Notes under the pieces: model-generated
Seen by the model: only the letters and a program-made list of their open reading frames with translations
Told to the model about the DNA's origin: nothing
Databases searched by the model: none
DNA from: Boswellia sacra
Taxonomy: Eukaryota > Streptophyta > Magnoliopsida > Sapindales > Burseraceae
Reading direction: 5' to 3'
Assembly (NCBI GenBank): GCA_013180625.2
Contig: SNVD02007543.1
Span: forward strand, 116,001 to 180,000
DNA length: 64,000 nucleotides
Position numbers and translations under genes: made by a program
In this document: positions 1-12,554 of the stretch, piece after piece
Layout: the number at the start of each line of letters is the position of its first letter
How positions within the stretch are numbered: the first letter of the stretch is position 1

Positions 1-545
1 CACATTGGATTTTTTAAAGTTTTTGGATGTAAGTGTTTTATTTTAAACACAGACCCAAGGATAACCTTGGAAAATTTGATGCAAAAGCCGATGTTGGAAT
101 TTTTGTTGGCTACTCTAACCATAGTAAAGCATATAGAGTTTTTAACAAAAAGACTCTTACTATTCAAGAATCTATGCATGTTGAATTTGATGAAACTAAT
201 GTTATTTCTTCAAAGAATTTAGATGATGATATTGTTGAGGTAGAAAGGCAAATCAAGGAATCAAGGCTTGATGAAAAGAGCCAAGATAAATTACAACTTC
301 AACAAGAAAAGCTTGAGGAAGTAAATGATTCTTCCCAAGAATTACCAAAGGAATTGAGGTACGCAATAGCTCACTCTAAAGATCTCATTATTGGCAAACC
401 ATCACAAGGTATGAGAACTAGATTTTTTTTAGGAACTTTTGTAATCATTTTACATTTATCTCTCAATTTGAACCAAAATCTTTCAAAGAAGCCGAAAATG
501 ACGAAAGTTAGAACAATTGAACTAATTTGAGAGAAATCAAGTTTG
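1..545 (+). pseudogene. Copia (Sirevirus-like) pol fragment, end of integrase to start of RT
   Basis: The open frame at 33-530 matches the segment after the integrase core of Ty1/copia polyproteins. It has the GIFVGYS-type block, then the SKAYRVFNKKTL and HVEFDE blocks, then an acidic linker. The 5' part lies outside the window. Near 420 the frame shifts: after the RTR motif the family-like sequence (FEPKSFKEAENDESW) continues in another frame until about 540. The reverse transcriptase and RNase H that should follow are absent, and the sequence passes directly into 3' noncoding DNA. This is a dead, internally deleted copy whose 3' LTR follows at 880. Confidence 0.8.
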
Positions 546-879
546 GGAATTAGTCCCTAGACCCAAATATGACTAAACCCCTTAATCAAGATAGATTTTG
601 CATAATTAGAAGAGAATTGGGCATGTTGGATATGTCTTAATTTTGTTTTTATATGATAATCTTTGAATGGTAGCATATGTTAAGGGGGAGAATATATTTA
701 GGGGAGTAGTTAATTTGATTACATCTTTTTGATGATAACAAAAGGGGGAGAAATAGTTGGATTGCTTATATTCATAACAAGTGCCATTTTTTTGTTTATT
801 CTTGATTTTATTTTCATTCTCTATTTTAGATATTATTTAAAAGCAATCAATGGTTTGTCATCATCAAAAAGGGGGAGAT
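546..879 (+). other. Copia 3' noncoding region with three polypurine tracts
   Basis: There is no credible gene here. Purine runs of the AAGGGGGAG type occur at 683-690, 741-750 and 866-876. The last one lies directly before the LTR, where the plus-strand primer (PPT) is expected. The two earlier ones are copies in similar context (GATGATAACA-type sequence next to the tract). Multiplied PPTs are a known feature of Sirevirus-type copia elements. The 66-residue frame at 729-929 is hydrophobic but runs through the PPT into the LTR, so I do not call it a gene. Confidence 0.65.
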
Positions 880-1189
880 TGTTAGCCCTAAGGCTACATG
901 ATAATTTTGATGATAACAATACACATTGATTCATTGAGATTTACTAATATATTTATTTATGTGCAAGAATAAGATTATTGAAATAATTATAAAATCAAGA
1001 AGGGGCTTATTAAAATGAAGTGTTGAAGCTAAGGAGAAGACTACATGTTAAAGGCACCAAAGTTTAAGTACAAGGTTTGATTCAAGGAATGTGACACATG
1101 AGCAATGTTTAATCAATTGGTCATATATTTCTCTACAAATGCCAAATTATGTGATTCTTAAGCCTTTAGAAAGCTTACTCAATTTATAA

Positions 1190-1870
1190 CATTTCATATG
1201 TTTTAAAGAAATTCAAATTTTAAGTGTAAGATCGTCCAAATCATCATGCAAGTTGAAAGACAAATGGAAGCAGCTGACATGAGCACCGAATACTCTTTTG
1301 GACATATCTTGAGTTAGAAAAATCAAAATGACTTGACTCTTGTGGCATTAGAAAGATAACTTAATGGGGCACATTTCATATGTTTCGAAGAAATTCAAAT
1401 TTCAAATGGAAGGCCGACATAATTGACATGCAATTCGGTAGACTGACACAGGAAGAAAAATCAACTCACATGAGCACCGAATGGTGTTTTGGCCATATCT
1501 TAAGATAGAGATATCCAAATTCTTTGAATCTTAATGTTTTGGAAAGCTTATTAAAATATGAAGATCTTTTATGTTTTGAAGAAATTCAAATTTCAAACGG
1601 AAGGCTGACAGAATTATCATTCAAGTCGGTGGACTGACACATGGAGAAAAAATCAAGTCACATGAGCACCGAATGGTGTTTTGGCCATATCTTGAGCTAC
1701 AGATATCCAAATGACTTGGTTCATGATGCGTTGGAAATATTATTAAATTATACAGATCTTTTATGTTTTGTAGATTTTCAAATTTCAAACAGAACAATGA
1801 CAAAAATGGCAGACAAAATTACAGTTTTTATGGTGGGCAGAAAATTTGGAGATGGTGTCTTCACTTGATT
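1190..1870. repeat. Tandem array of about 190 bp units inside the LTR
   Basis: Four units begin near 1190, 1372, 1563 and 1755, a period of 182-192 bp. Each contains a (C/G)AT-TTTATATG-like start, GAAATTCAAATTT, an ACATGAGCACCGAAT block and a TTTTGG-CATATCTT block. Units have diverged by substitutions and small indels. This is a U3-type LTR repeat. Confidence 0.75.
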
Positions 1871-2104
1871 AAGTTCATCTTATTTGCCTATAAAAGGAGC
1901 CCTTCTCCCATGCATTCAAACAAAGAGCAAGAAGAAGAGAAGAATCTATCAAGCAAAAAAAACAAAAGAAATATCAAGTCTAGAGAGCTTTTATATTCTT
2001 TATCTACTCTTTGAAGAGAGTTGTACTTTTGTTGTAAAAATTATTTTTGTTCTTGTATTGTGGTGAGAGTGAGATCTTCTTGTAAAGGATAAAAGTTATC
2101 CTTG

Positions 2105-2505
2105 AGAGAACTCTTTCCTTGGTGAGGTGTTATCAAGAGTTGAGGAAAGTTGCCTTGGTGAGGTTGTTCATCAAGAAGAACTCTTGGTGTGGTGTTATCA
2201 AGAGTTGAAGGAAGTTGCCTTGGTGAGGTTGTTCATCAAGAAGAACTCTTGGTGTGGTGTTATCAAGAGTTGAAGGAAGTTGCCTTGGTGAGGTTGTTCA
2301 TCAAGAAGAACTCTTGGTGTGGTGTTATCAAGAGTTGAAAGAAAAAGTCTTGGTGAGGTTGTTCATCAAGAAGAACTCTTGGTGTGGTGTTATCAAGGGT
2401 TGAAGGAAGTTGCCTTGGTGAGGTTGTTCATCAAGAAGAACTCTTGGTGGGTGTTATCAAGAGTTGGAAGAAAAAGTCTGGTGAGGTTGTTCATCAAGCA
2501 AGTTG
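2105..2505. repeat. Tandem array of 65 bp units inside the LTR
   Basis: About six units with GTTGCCTTGGTGAGG starts at 2149, 2214, 2279 and 2409; a diverged start (AAAAGTCTTGG) fills the 2344 place. Period 65 bp by hand count. All units carry GTTCATCAAGAAGAAC followed by GTGTTATCAAGAGTTG. The frame at 2319-2543 is a translation of this array. Confidence 0.85.
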
Positions 2506-2823
2506 TAAAGATTCTACAACTTAGTGGAAAGCTTAGCTTGTGAAGCTAGGAGCCCGTGGACGTAGGCAAGGTTTGCCGAACCACGTAAATTGAGTTTGCA
2601 CTCTCTCTATCCCTTTCCTCTTTACATTTACTTGCACTTGTGATTGTTCATCATTATTATTCTTTTGATTGCATCTTGATAAATTCTAATTTCATCTTCT
2701 TCACCTTTATTTTCAAAGAAAGAGTGAACTAATTTTGATCTTTCAAGAAAAGTTTTCAAATCCGTTTTGATAAATAAAAACCCAATTCACCCCTCCTCTT
2801 GGGTTGCCATACCTGGGTCAACA

Positions 2824-4259
2824 TAGTTGTGTAACTAAAAATTAGAATGAAAGAGAATTTAGAGCAATGAGGTCGAAGTAAGCAAATGACCACTAAGCTA
2901 TGTCTTTCACTAAACCAAGACTTTATATACAAATTTTAATAATTAAAGTTTGTCCAATCTAATCTAAATATATTTGATTTCATATGTAAAACAATTCAAA
3001 CCAACACCAATTAAGTATCTAAGAAATACACACACACACACACACATAAGTAATAAAACTTAGTTCAAACTATAATTCTTCAATAATATTGTTTTAAATT
3101 GATATCACAAACACTAAATTATTAAAGCTATTTGACCATATAGACCTATTTTTTTATCAATAAAATTCAATTTAAAACAATTATATGATTTCGCATTTGA
3201 AAAGAAAGGAGGGTTTAAAAAAAAAAAACAAAAACACATACACACCCACACAAAAAAGCAACAATTCCTTTGACTTTGACAAATTTCAAAGTTTTTGTTG
3301 ATGATGAAATATGTTCTTATGATCCCATAAATATAACCAAAATTAAGTTTTTAAATCTACAATCAATCTAGGTTTGTCTATTAAAAATATAAAAATTATT
3401 TAAGAAACAGGATATAGAGTAATATCAATATATGATAAATAGATGCAACAAATTTAAACAATTTAAATTTTGGATGAATAAAGAAATAAACAAAATAATT
3501 CACACCCATCAAAATATGAAAGAATTAATTTTCATATAATTATTTACAATTAGAACAATACCATTATGATCCTTTTTTCTAGTATTTTAGAACATAAAAC
3601 AAGAAAATCCACAAAGTGGAAATTTAGGGATCAATTTTAGAATAGAGATTAAATGGATGATATCAAAATGTAAAAGATGAGTGAATGTAAAGGCATTGAT
3701 AAAGAAAAGTATAATGTTGAAGCAAGGAGAAAAAGAGAATCATGTACTATATAATTCCAAGATAATAATAAATTAAAAGTAAAGTAAATTAAAGCTTATG
3801 GTAGTTTGGTAAATAAAATGATAGCAGTTCAGTGAATTAGTGAAAAATCATACCAAAATGTTATGATATGTTTTGTAAATAATACATTGGGTATGGTTAC
3901 TTATAGAACTTTGTGAATTTTTTTTTTTAAATGTTGTCCAGGCTGTACATTATCCTACCCACTAATGTCAATTTATAATTTTTTATATACAAAACAATTT
4001 TTGTCTCTTTGCATTTAGCAAAAGGAGTCATTAAATATTTGTTTTTTTTTCATTTACATATAATAAGTTTAAGATAAATTTTTAATATGATAGTAAGGAT
4101 AAGAATCGTTATTATTTATGTCAAAGTTGGTCAATTTGTAATGGTAGTTACGTTTTGAGGGGTGTTGTCAGTTTTTCATTTATTGCGATGCGGACAGGAT
4201 GTGACTAAATTTTTGGGAGCTCAGTGAATAATTTTAAAGTCTTAAGGTGTGACCATGAG
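2824..4259. other. AT-rich intergenic DNA
   Basis: No gene, RNA or terminal-repeat structure seen. It contains a short (AC)n run at about 3028-3046 and many poly-A/T stretches. Confidence 0.6.
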
Positions 4260-4552
4260 ACTATCTTTATTTAATTTTAATTAAATTCAAATCTATTTAC
4301 TTCCTTAAAAAAAAGGCTACTATCTATGATGAACAAGAAATAATTAGTTCATTAAATTATTTAAAAAAATAGGCATTAGATGCCCTCTTTGTAGCTCCCA
4401 ATATCATGATGGAAGGGGGAAAGAAGTCCATGAAATCTGGGCAAGTGGGTGGCTGGCCCTCCATGTATTCTGCTATTCTTTTGCATTTAAAGTCAAAGAA
4501 ACTTTATCAATTTCTTCATAAATGACAATATTCAGTACCTAAAATACTCGCC
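4260..4552. repeat. Left part of duplicated GDSL-upstream segment
   Basis: The sequence is recognisably similar to 54010-54270 (upstream of gene C) and to 35463-35700. Shared landmarks, in order, are GATGAACAAGAAATA, an AAG(T/C)CC(A/C)TGAAAT block, GTGGGTGGCTG, TTTCAAAGTCAA-like sequence and TTTCTTCATAAATGA. The segment is cut by the copia insertion at 4553 and resumes after 10800, so it is the distal promoter part of the gene A duplication unit. Confidence 0.65.
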
Positions 4553-4958
4553 TATTATATATATGTGTTGCGAGTTTGCAGGAATTAAAAGGAGTGAAAT
4601 GAGTATCAATTAGGGGTATGTAATATGGAGTGAGGTAAGGGCCAGCAAGAATAATAAAATATATTTCTCTAATGAAATGAGCAAAAGTGAGTCACTCAAG
4701 AAGCAAATGGGCAAGAGAGAAAATTATTTCCTTTTGATTTCTTCACTACACTTACACAAGGGTAGAGGGGTTCTATTTATAATCACATAAGTAATCACCT
4801 AATGTCACTTCATATACCACTCATAACTCACCCACTTAATAACCAATTAAACATTGCCTAGAAGAAAACTATTCAAATTCCAACATTCATTATAAATCAA
4901 TTAAATGATGGACTCCTCATATACTTCATGTGGTGGCAATCCATTAGACATTTTACAA
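4553..4958 (-). repeat. Copia LTR (3' LTR of the minus-strand element)
   Basis: Matches 10387-10800 nearly throughout. Differences seen include a 10-bp duplication in the right copy (near 10751-10770) and scattered substitutions. The shared part begins with TATTATATATATGTG and ends with TTTTACAA, so a canonical TG...CA boundary is not obvious. Confidence 0.8.
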
Positions 4959-5359
4959 CACTCCCCCTTGGATTCCACCACTTAAAATAATTGTATTTGA
5001 CTTTACTAAGGAAAAACCCAGTGGGATAAAAACCAAAGTAAAGAAACATAGTTATACAATAAATTATGAAGTGGTGTTGGACGTGTTTTACTGCCTCATT
5101 AAAAACCTTGTCGGGAAAACCCAATGGGACAAATCCCGATCGAAGGGAAAAATAGTACAGTACACATCTATCCACAACGCTCCCCCTGACCATGGCAGAA
5201 GATCTCTTGTCAAATTGATTGCTTGTTGGGCCACCGCATACCGATTTCATATACTAGCTTCTCAAATGTTGATGTCGGTAAAGTTTTAGTGAACAGATCT
5301 GCAAGATTGTCATTCGAACGTATCTGCTTCACATCAATCTTTTGACTTTCTTAAAGTTC

Positions 5360-8300
5360 TTACGTGTAGAAGAACTTTGGTGAAATGTGCTTTGTTCTAT
5401 CTCCTTTGATATATCCTCCTCGGATTTGAGCAATACAAGATGCATTATCTTCATATATGATTGTTGGAGGATTTATAGTAGTAGATAATTTGCACGAATT
5501 CTGAATGTGTTGAATAATAGAATGTAACCATATACACTCTCGGCTGACCTCATGCAATACAACTATTTCAGAATGGTTAGAAGAAGTAGCAACCAAACTT
5601 TGTTTAGTAGATCGCCATGAAATTGCGGTCCCATTATAAGTGAAAACATATCCAGTTTGTGATCAAGCTTTATGGGGATCAGATAAATAACCGGCATCAG
5701 CATATCCAACTAAGCCAGGATTTTCTGAAGGCTCATATGGAAAAAATAATCCCAGATCAATAGTTCCTTGAAGCTAACGAAAAATATGTTTGATCCCGTT
5801 CCAATGCCGTCTAGTGGGTGCGGAACTAAACCTTGCTGACAAATTAAGTGTAAATACAATATCAGGTCTAGTACATTGCCCCAAATACATTAATGCACCT
5901 ATAGCGTTCAAATATGGTACTTTAGGACCAAGTAACTGTTCATAATCCTCTTTAGGACGGAATGGATCCTTTCTAGGATCAAGAGATCTAACAACCATTG
6001 GGGTACTTAATGGATGAGCCTTATCTATGTTGAATCGTTTCAAAAGTTTTTCTGTATATGCTGATTGGTAAACAAGTATGCCGTCAGGGTTATGCTCGAT
6101 CTGCAGGCCGAGACAATATTTCGTTTTTCCCAAATCTTTCATTTCAAATTCTCTCTTCAAATATTCAGCAGCATTTTGGATTTCTTCAGGGGTTCCAATG
6201 AAATTCATGTCATCGACATATATTACTATAATAGCAAAACCAGATTCTGATTTCTTTATAAACACACAAGGGCATATGGAATCATTAATGTATCCTTCTT
6301 TAATTAAGTATTCTCTAAGGTGATTGTACAACATTCTCCCTGATTGTTTCAACCTGTATAAAGATCTCTGCAACTTGAGTGAATACACACTCCTTGGTTG
6401 TGTTTTAATTGCTTCAGGCAATTTAAATCCTTTAGGGAGTTTCATATATATATCAGAATCTAATTGACCATACAAGTAAGTAGTTATCACATCCATAAGG
6501 CGCATCTAAAGTTTTTTCGAGACTACCAAACTGATCAAGTATCTAAAAGTGATAACATCCATTACTGGAGCATAAGTTTCATCAAAATCAATACCCAGTC
6601 TTTGAGAAAAACCTTGAGCTACTCGCCGGCTTTATATCTGGCAATCTCATTATTCTCATTTCGTTTTCGAGTAAATACCCATTTATATCCAACGGGTTTG
6701 ACATCTTTAGGTGTTTGGACTACAGGTCCAAAGACTTCACGTTTGGCCAAAGAAGATAATTCTGCTTGAATTGCTTCTTTCCATTAGGCCAGTCATGCCT
6801 TTGTCTACATTCATCCACTATTTGTGGTTCAAAATCATCATTCATAATATTAGTGGCCACTGCAAATGAAAATATATCATCCATGATAATTTCATCACAT
6901 TTCCACATTTCTCTAGTATAAGCATATTTAATAGAAATTTCCTCATTTTTAAATTCAGCTGTCACTTCAGGGACATGCATTTCATTAACAACTTGTGCCT
7001 CTTCAGCGGCAAGTGTATCCTTAGGAACATTTGTCATTTCAGGAGACAAATCAGAGAATGTGGATTCTTTAGCTCGATCATTGTTTATATCAGGACCGTT
7101 ATTAATCAATTTTCTTTTTCGAGGGATAGTATCTTTTGATCCAAGGGGCCTGCCACACTTCTAGCGTGCAATAATTTGATTATTCATTGTTGCTTGAGGG
7201 GTTTGCTCAACAGGAATCTCAATTCGAGCCGGAGTATTAGCAGCATGTATATGTGACTTTGTTATCTTGGCTACATCAGTAAATGCATCCGGCATCTTAT
7301 TAGCGATAGTCTGAAGATGTATCATCCTTTGCACTTCATTTTCACATTGAGATGTGCGAGGATCAAGATGAGACAATGTTTCCACATTCCAAGAAAGTTC
7401 TGGATTTCTTTCAGAAGGCACATGCCCAACTTCGGGAGGCATTTTCTTTTTTCCTAAAGTGGGAAAACTGTCTCATCAAAATGACAATCTGTAAATCATG
7501 CAGTAAAAATATCACCTGTCATGGGTTTCAAATATCTGATAATGGATAGAGAATTGTAACCTACATAAATCCCCAATCGACGTTGAGGTCCCATTTTTGT
7601 CCGCTTCGGGGGAGCAATAGGGACTTGTACAACACAACTGAAAGTTCTTAGATGGGATATATTGGGTTGTTGGCCAAGCACAAGTTGTATTGGTGATTAT
7701 TCATGATAAGCAGTGGGCCTTAATCTGATCAATGATGCAATATGTAAAATAGCATGGCCCCAGGCAGAGGTTGGCAACTGTGTTCTCAATAATAAAGTTC
7801 GTGCAATTATCTGCAGTCGCTTTACAAGTGATTCTGCCAAACCATTTTGGGCATAGACATATAGGAAAGGATACTCAATATCAATTCCGACGGACATACA
7901 ATAATCATAAAAAACTTTTGATGTAAACTCACCAGCATTATCCAAACGTATGGACCTAATAGGATAATTTGGAAAATGTGTCCGTAATTTTATAATTTGA
8001 GCAAGTAGTTTTGCAAACGCAATATTTCTAGTTGATAACAAACATACATGAGACCAACATGCAGAAGCATCAATTAGGACCATAAAATAACGAAAAGGTC
8101 CACTCGGTGGATGAATAGGTCCACATATATCTCCTTGGATTCTTTGTAAAAATGATGGGGATTCTTGACTAATCTTAGAGAGAGATGGTCTAACAATCAA
8201 TTTTCCTTGTGAGCAAGCGGTACAAGTAGTTTCATTTGACAGAAGGATTTTCTTATTCTTTAGTGGGTGTCCATTTGTATTCTCAATAATTCTACGCATC

Positions 8301-9963
8301 ATTGATGATCCTGGGTGACCAAGACGGTCATGCCATAACATGAAAGTCTTAGGATCATTAATCTTTTGTTTCATAGCTGCGTATGTTTCAATGGACCTTA
8401 TATATGTATAATATAATCCAGAAGAGAAAGCTTCAAGCTTCTCTAATATTAACTTCTGTCCTGAGACATTTGAGGTAATACAAAGGAATTCAATATTATT
8501 TTCACAAGATGTCTCAATATGATATCCATTATGTCTTATGTCTTTGAAACTGAGCAAATTTCTTCTGGATTTGCTTGAGTATAAGGCATTATTAATATTC
8601 AACTTAGTACCGCTTGTCAACATTATTGTGGCTCTTCCAGAGCCCTCAATCAAGTTTACAGACCCTGACATAGTGTTAACCTTTACTTCCAGAAAGGTTA
8701 AATTTAGGAAATATTTTTTATCCTTAAGAATTGTATGTGTGGTTGCACTATCAACTAGGTACAGATTTCCATCACTTTTAGGTAAAGATAAAGTCTTGAT
8801 GTCCATTCCCTTTCGTTACAAAAGTTTACATTAGATATGATTTTATGCTAAACAAAAGTGTTTATAACACAAATACATTAAAAGATACATCAAAGCAAAA
8901 TATATTAAAATAGGACATTATTGCGAAATATAACAAAAGTGAAAAACAACAGTTCTTTAGTTGGCTGGGGCATTTTCATTAATCATTATCTGACCAATAG
9001 CTTCATCTGAACTAGGAAAAAAATCTGAGATATCAAAATTAGTGTGACCTACTGGGTCATCGATGTAGTTTGTCTCAACATTTTTTCCTTTATTCTTTAT
9101 GGAGGCCTGATACAAATCCACTAAATACTTTGGTGTCCGACAAGTACGTGACCAATGGGCCTTCGCGCCACATCTATAGCAAGTACTTTCGTTGCTCCTT
9201 TGTGGTTTAGGTTGATGACTTTTTCTTTGTCATATGTTGAGTCATTTTTGTTCCACTTTTGGTGGTTCGATTTATATTTCTTGAAATGGCCACCTCTCGG
9301 TTGGAAAATTTTTCTGCCAAAGCCATGACCACTTTTGCCACCACGTTTATTAAATGACATAGCATTCACTTCAGGGAATGCTATAGATCCAGTAGGACGT
9401 AATTGATGATTTTTCAATAGAATTTCATTGTTTTGCTCAGCAACCAAAAGACATGATATCAATTCAATGTATTTCTTAAATTTGCGCTCACGATATTATT
9501 GCATTAGGATCATGTTAGAGGGATGAAATGTAGATAGTGTTTTCTCTAACATCTCCTCTTCAGTAACAGTTTGTCCACAGTACCTCAATTGAGATATAAC
9601 TCTGAACATGGCTGAGTTATATTTGCTTATCGTTTTGAAATCCTGAAGTCTCAAATTCTGCCATTGGAATCGGGCCCTTGGCAATATTATTGTTCTTTGC
9701 TGATCAAACCTTTCTTTCAAATTGTTCCAAAGAGCTAATGGATGAGTTATAGTTGTATATTCAGATTTCAGGCCTTTATTTAAATGATGACGCAATAATA
9801 TCATGGCCTTAGACTGATCCTGTAGGGATGCAGTTTTTCCATTTTTTATGGTGTGTCCGATGCCCATGGAATTCAAGTGAAGTACAACATCATCAGCCCA
9901 ATCTGAATAATTGTCTCCATTATGCAATAATGGCTCAAACATCAATCTTTCAAAATTTGCCAT
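5360..9963 (-). pseudogene. Copia gag-pol remnant of the 4.5-10.8 kb element
   Basis: Pieces in minus-strand order: gag 9963-9496; a zinc knuckle of CX2CX4HX4C type (CYRCGAKAHWSRTC) readable near 9182-9139 but out of frame with the preceding gag piece (9462-9121); protease DSATTH near 8755; integrase with HX3-4H/CX2C finger and catalytic D, D, E contexts (GDICGP, RLDNAGEF, QNGLAES) in 8806-7697; the post-integrase segment 7681-7496; linker 7442-6720; RT with YVDDMNFIG in 6505-5774; RNase H end with DRTKHIS in 5596-5360. At least five frame breaks separate these pieces, so no full polyprotein can be made. The protease motif has Ala where DSG is usual. Confidence 0.85.
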
Positions 9964-10386
9964 TACCTAATAAAAATAAACAAATTTAATCGTTAGGAAT
10001 CAGAACTTCAGGTTCTAAGCTGGATTAATATTGACAGTTTAAATAATAACACAATATTTAGAAATAGGTAATGTAAATTAATTGCCAGAATACTTAAAGT
10101 CACGACTTAAATAAATAAATTCGAGATGTAAATAACAATGCAAGCAATACAACAAGAATATGAACATAATACAGATAATAAGATGATTTTTAATTTCATA
10201 AAACTAGCCTTATTTTATGATGTGGAAGATCCAATATAATGGTAACCACAGAGCATACTCATAAGGTAGTTAGCATATATTTAATATTGACAAAAATAAA
10301 TTAAGAATAAAATTGATTGAATAACAATAAAAAGAAAACAGTAAAATAAACAATATACCTCTGAAAAATATTTCGTGCTGATAACG

Positions 10387-10800
10387 TATTATATATATGT
10401 GTTGCGAGTTTGCAGGAATTAAAAGGAGTGAAATGAGTATCAATTAGGGGTATGTAATATGGTGTGAGGTAAGGGCCAGCAAGAATAATGAAATATATTT
10501 CTCTAATGAAATGAGCAAAAGTGAGTCACTCAAGAAGCAAATGGGCAAGAGAGAAAATTATTCCCTTTTGATTTCTTCACTACACTTACACAAAAGTGGA
10601 GGGGTTCTATTTATAATCACATAAGTAAACACCTAATGTTACTTCATATACCACTCATAACTCATCCACTTAATAACCAATTAAACATTGCCTAGAAGAA
10701 AACTATTCAAATTCCAACATTCATTATAAATCAATTAAATGATGGACTCCTCATATACTCATATACTTCATGTGGTAGTAATCCATTAGACACTTTACAA
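10387..10800 (-). repeat. Copia LTR (5' LTR of the minus-strand element)
   Basis: Partner of the repeat at 4553-4958. The internal region begins just left of it, with the noncoding leader 9964-10386 containing no open frame. Confidence 0.8.
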
Positions 10801-12492
10801 CCCAACCCTTTTTTTCAACATTGTATTTCCTAGAAATTAAGTAATACACTTTTGCCTAGTTATTGGAATTTTGTAAGCTTTTCCTTCATCTTCCAGACAA
10901 TAATACATTGAAACGCATATAACTCTTTCGTTTGAAGCTAAAATTCTAATGCAACATTATAAAATTATAAAATGTAACATTATATCTCTGTTCTATTATC
11001 AAATTGTTGATTCATATATATGTTTTAATTTGTAAGAAATCAATTTGAAATTATAGGGAAAATAGAGATGTATAATATTGTTTTTCTTTATATATTATTA
11101 TTGAAGCAACGGTATTTTGATAAATATTATTCATATTTTAACAGTATACTCATATATGGTATTATTCACATATAGTATTATAAAAAGTGGTTTAGCCGCT
11201 TTGCTATGGTTGAAAGGTCGACGTTGGATAATGCTTGACCCAATAATTGATGTTTGAAACATCTTAATTGGAATATTTTACTTGCAAGTTTATCCTACAT
11301 TTATTTCAAGAAGTGGAGAAGAAACTAGGAAGTTTTCCCATGATCGCATTTATGGTTACAATCATAAAATAATAATTTTTATCAACACCACAAAAAAGAA
11401 ATGTCAAGTTGCAAGTGAATGATGAAATATGTATGGGTCTGTTAAGATACGTTGAATCTGCTCAATAATGTTTAAAATATATAATATTTACAAAATATGA
11501 TGTGCAAAGATTATAATTATTTTAATTTAATGCTGTAAAATGTGACATGTTTTGAATTAAAAATATGATGTTTTATGCATCTTATAATTAAGAATATTGA
11601 CTAATTTACAACATTAATTTATCAAAGAATAAATTTTCTTCAATCCCATAACATTAGGGAAGAATTATAAAAAATATGAAATATTTCAACTTTTAAGGAT
11701 ATGATTTTCACTGTACTTTTATTCAACTAAATATCAACTAATATAGTGAATTTTTTTTTTCAAGCCGCCTGCGATATTAATTTTTTGACTAATAAAAATT
11801 TGCTAACAAAGGTACGATATTTAAAATTGTTAGTTAGTGATTCTACTTAGAAAGTAATAGTAACTTACAAGCACCACATATTCATCATCAACCTATAAAA
11901 AAATTTGTTGGTTAAATTTTTGATAACCTTCTTTTGAAGGAGCATAATTCAACCATTTTTTTTCCCTAAACTTTTGTCAGGTGGATCAACTACGGGCATT
12001 TCTCAAAGATAATGACTCACAAACAATGCTCCTCCAATTTACATATTCAATTAGAAAATTTGGTTTGCTTCAATTTTATAAACGTTTACATTAAAGGAAA
12101 GGTTACTTAAATCTAGAGTACTCGTCCTTCTACAATTACTTGCTACAATACATATACTTAATAGAAGCCCTTGCCAGCTAGGATAATTTCACAATTGCTC
12201 AAATTAATTATTATAGTTTGTCAAGCAGGCTCCTGGCACTGAATTTCAACTGCTTTACTTAATTTTAAGGGTTACAAGGGAGCTAAAATGTTAATTATAT
12301 TTGTAATAGTTGACTGCTTATGCTAACCTGCAAAAATTGTATAGTAATCAATAGTATACATATATTTTTCTGAAAATGACAGCAAATATATTTTTCTCTG
12401 AAAATGACAGCAAATGTAAAAGACAGAATCCATAATCGAAGATTTGGCTTGGATCAAGCCTCTAAAGGAAGTATCGTGTCCTATAAGGAAGT

Positions 12493-12507
12493 GATATATA
12501 CATATAC

Positions 12508-12553
<46 letters not shown>
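12493..12553. repeat. (TA)n / TATACA microsatellite
   Basis: TATACA repeats pass into an uninterrupted TA run of more than 30 bp. Likely polymorphic in length. Confidence 0.9.

Positions 12554-12554
<1 letters not shown>

Larger units (their letters stand above)
880..2823 (+). mobile_element. 3' LTR of the Sirevirus-like copia element
   Basis: The LTR starts TGTTAGCCC right after the PPT and ends TCAACA, giving TG...CA termini with a short inverted repeat (TGTT/AACA). At about 1.94 kb it is long, as in Sirevirus-type elements. It holds two different tandem arrays (about 1190-1870 and 2105-2505). The 5' LTR is outside the window, so the target-site duplication cannot be checked; the five bases after the end are TAGTT. 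The small frames inside are repeat translations, not genes. Confidence 0.75.
4553..10800 (-). mobile_element. Decayed Ty1/copia element inserted upstream of GDSL gene A
   Basis: Two similar direct repeats of about 410 bp (4553-4958 and 10387-10800) flank gag-pol remnants read on the minus strand in copia order: gag, zinc knuckle, protease, integrase, RT, RNase H. On the minus strand a purine-rich CCAAGGGGGAG tract lies just before the 3' LTR (plus 4963-4975). The sequence after the 5' LTR (TTATCAGCACGAA on the minus strand) resembles, but is not, the usual initiator-tRNA site. No target-site duplication is clear. Paralogous DNA at 54.2-54.3 kb continues without this element, which supports insertion into the gene A upstream region. 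Confidence 0.85.

Noticed and set aside
729..929. Hydrophobic 66-residue frame
   Set aside because: It runs through the polypurine tract into the LTR; no family similarity seen.
2105..2505. Regular repeats that could suggest a CRISPR array
   Set aside because: Units are contiguous 65-bp tandem copies without unique spacers, inside a plant LTR.
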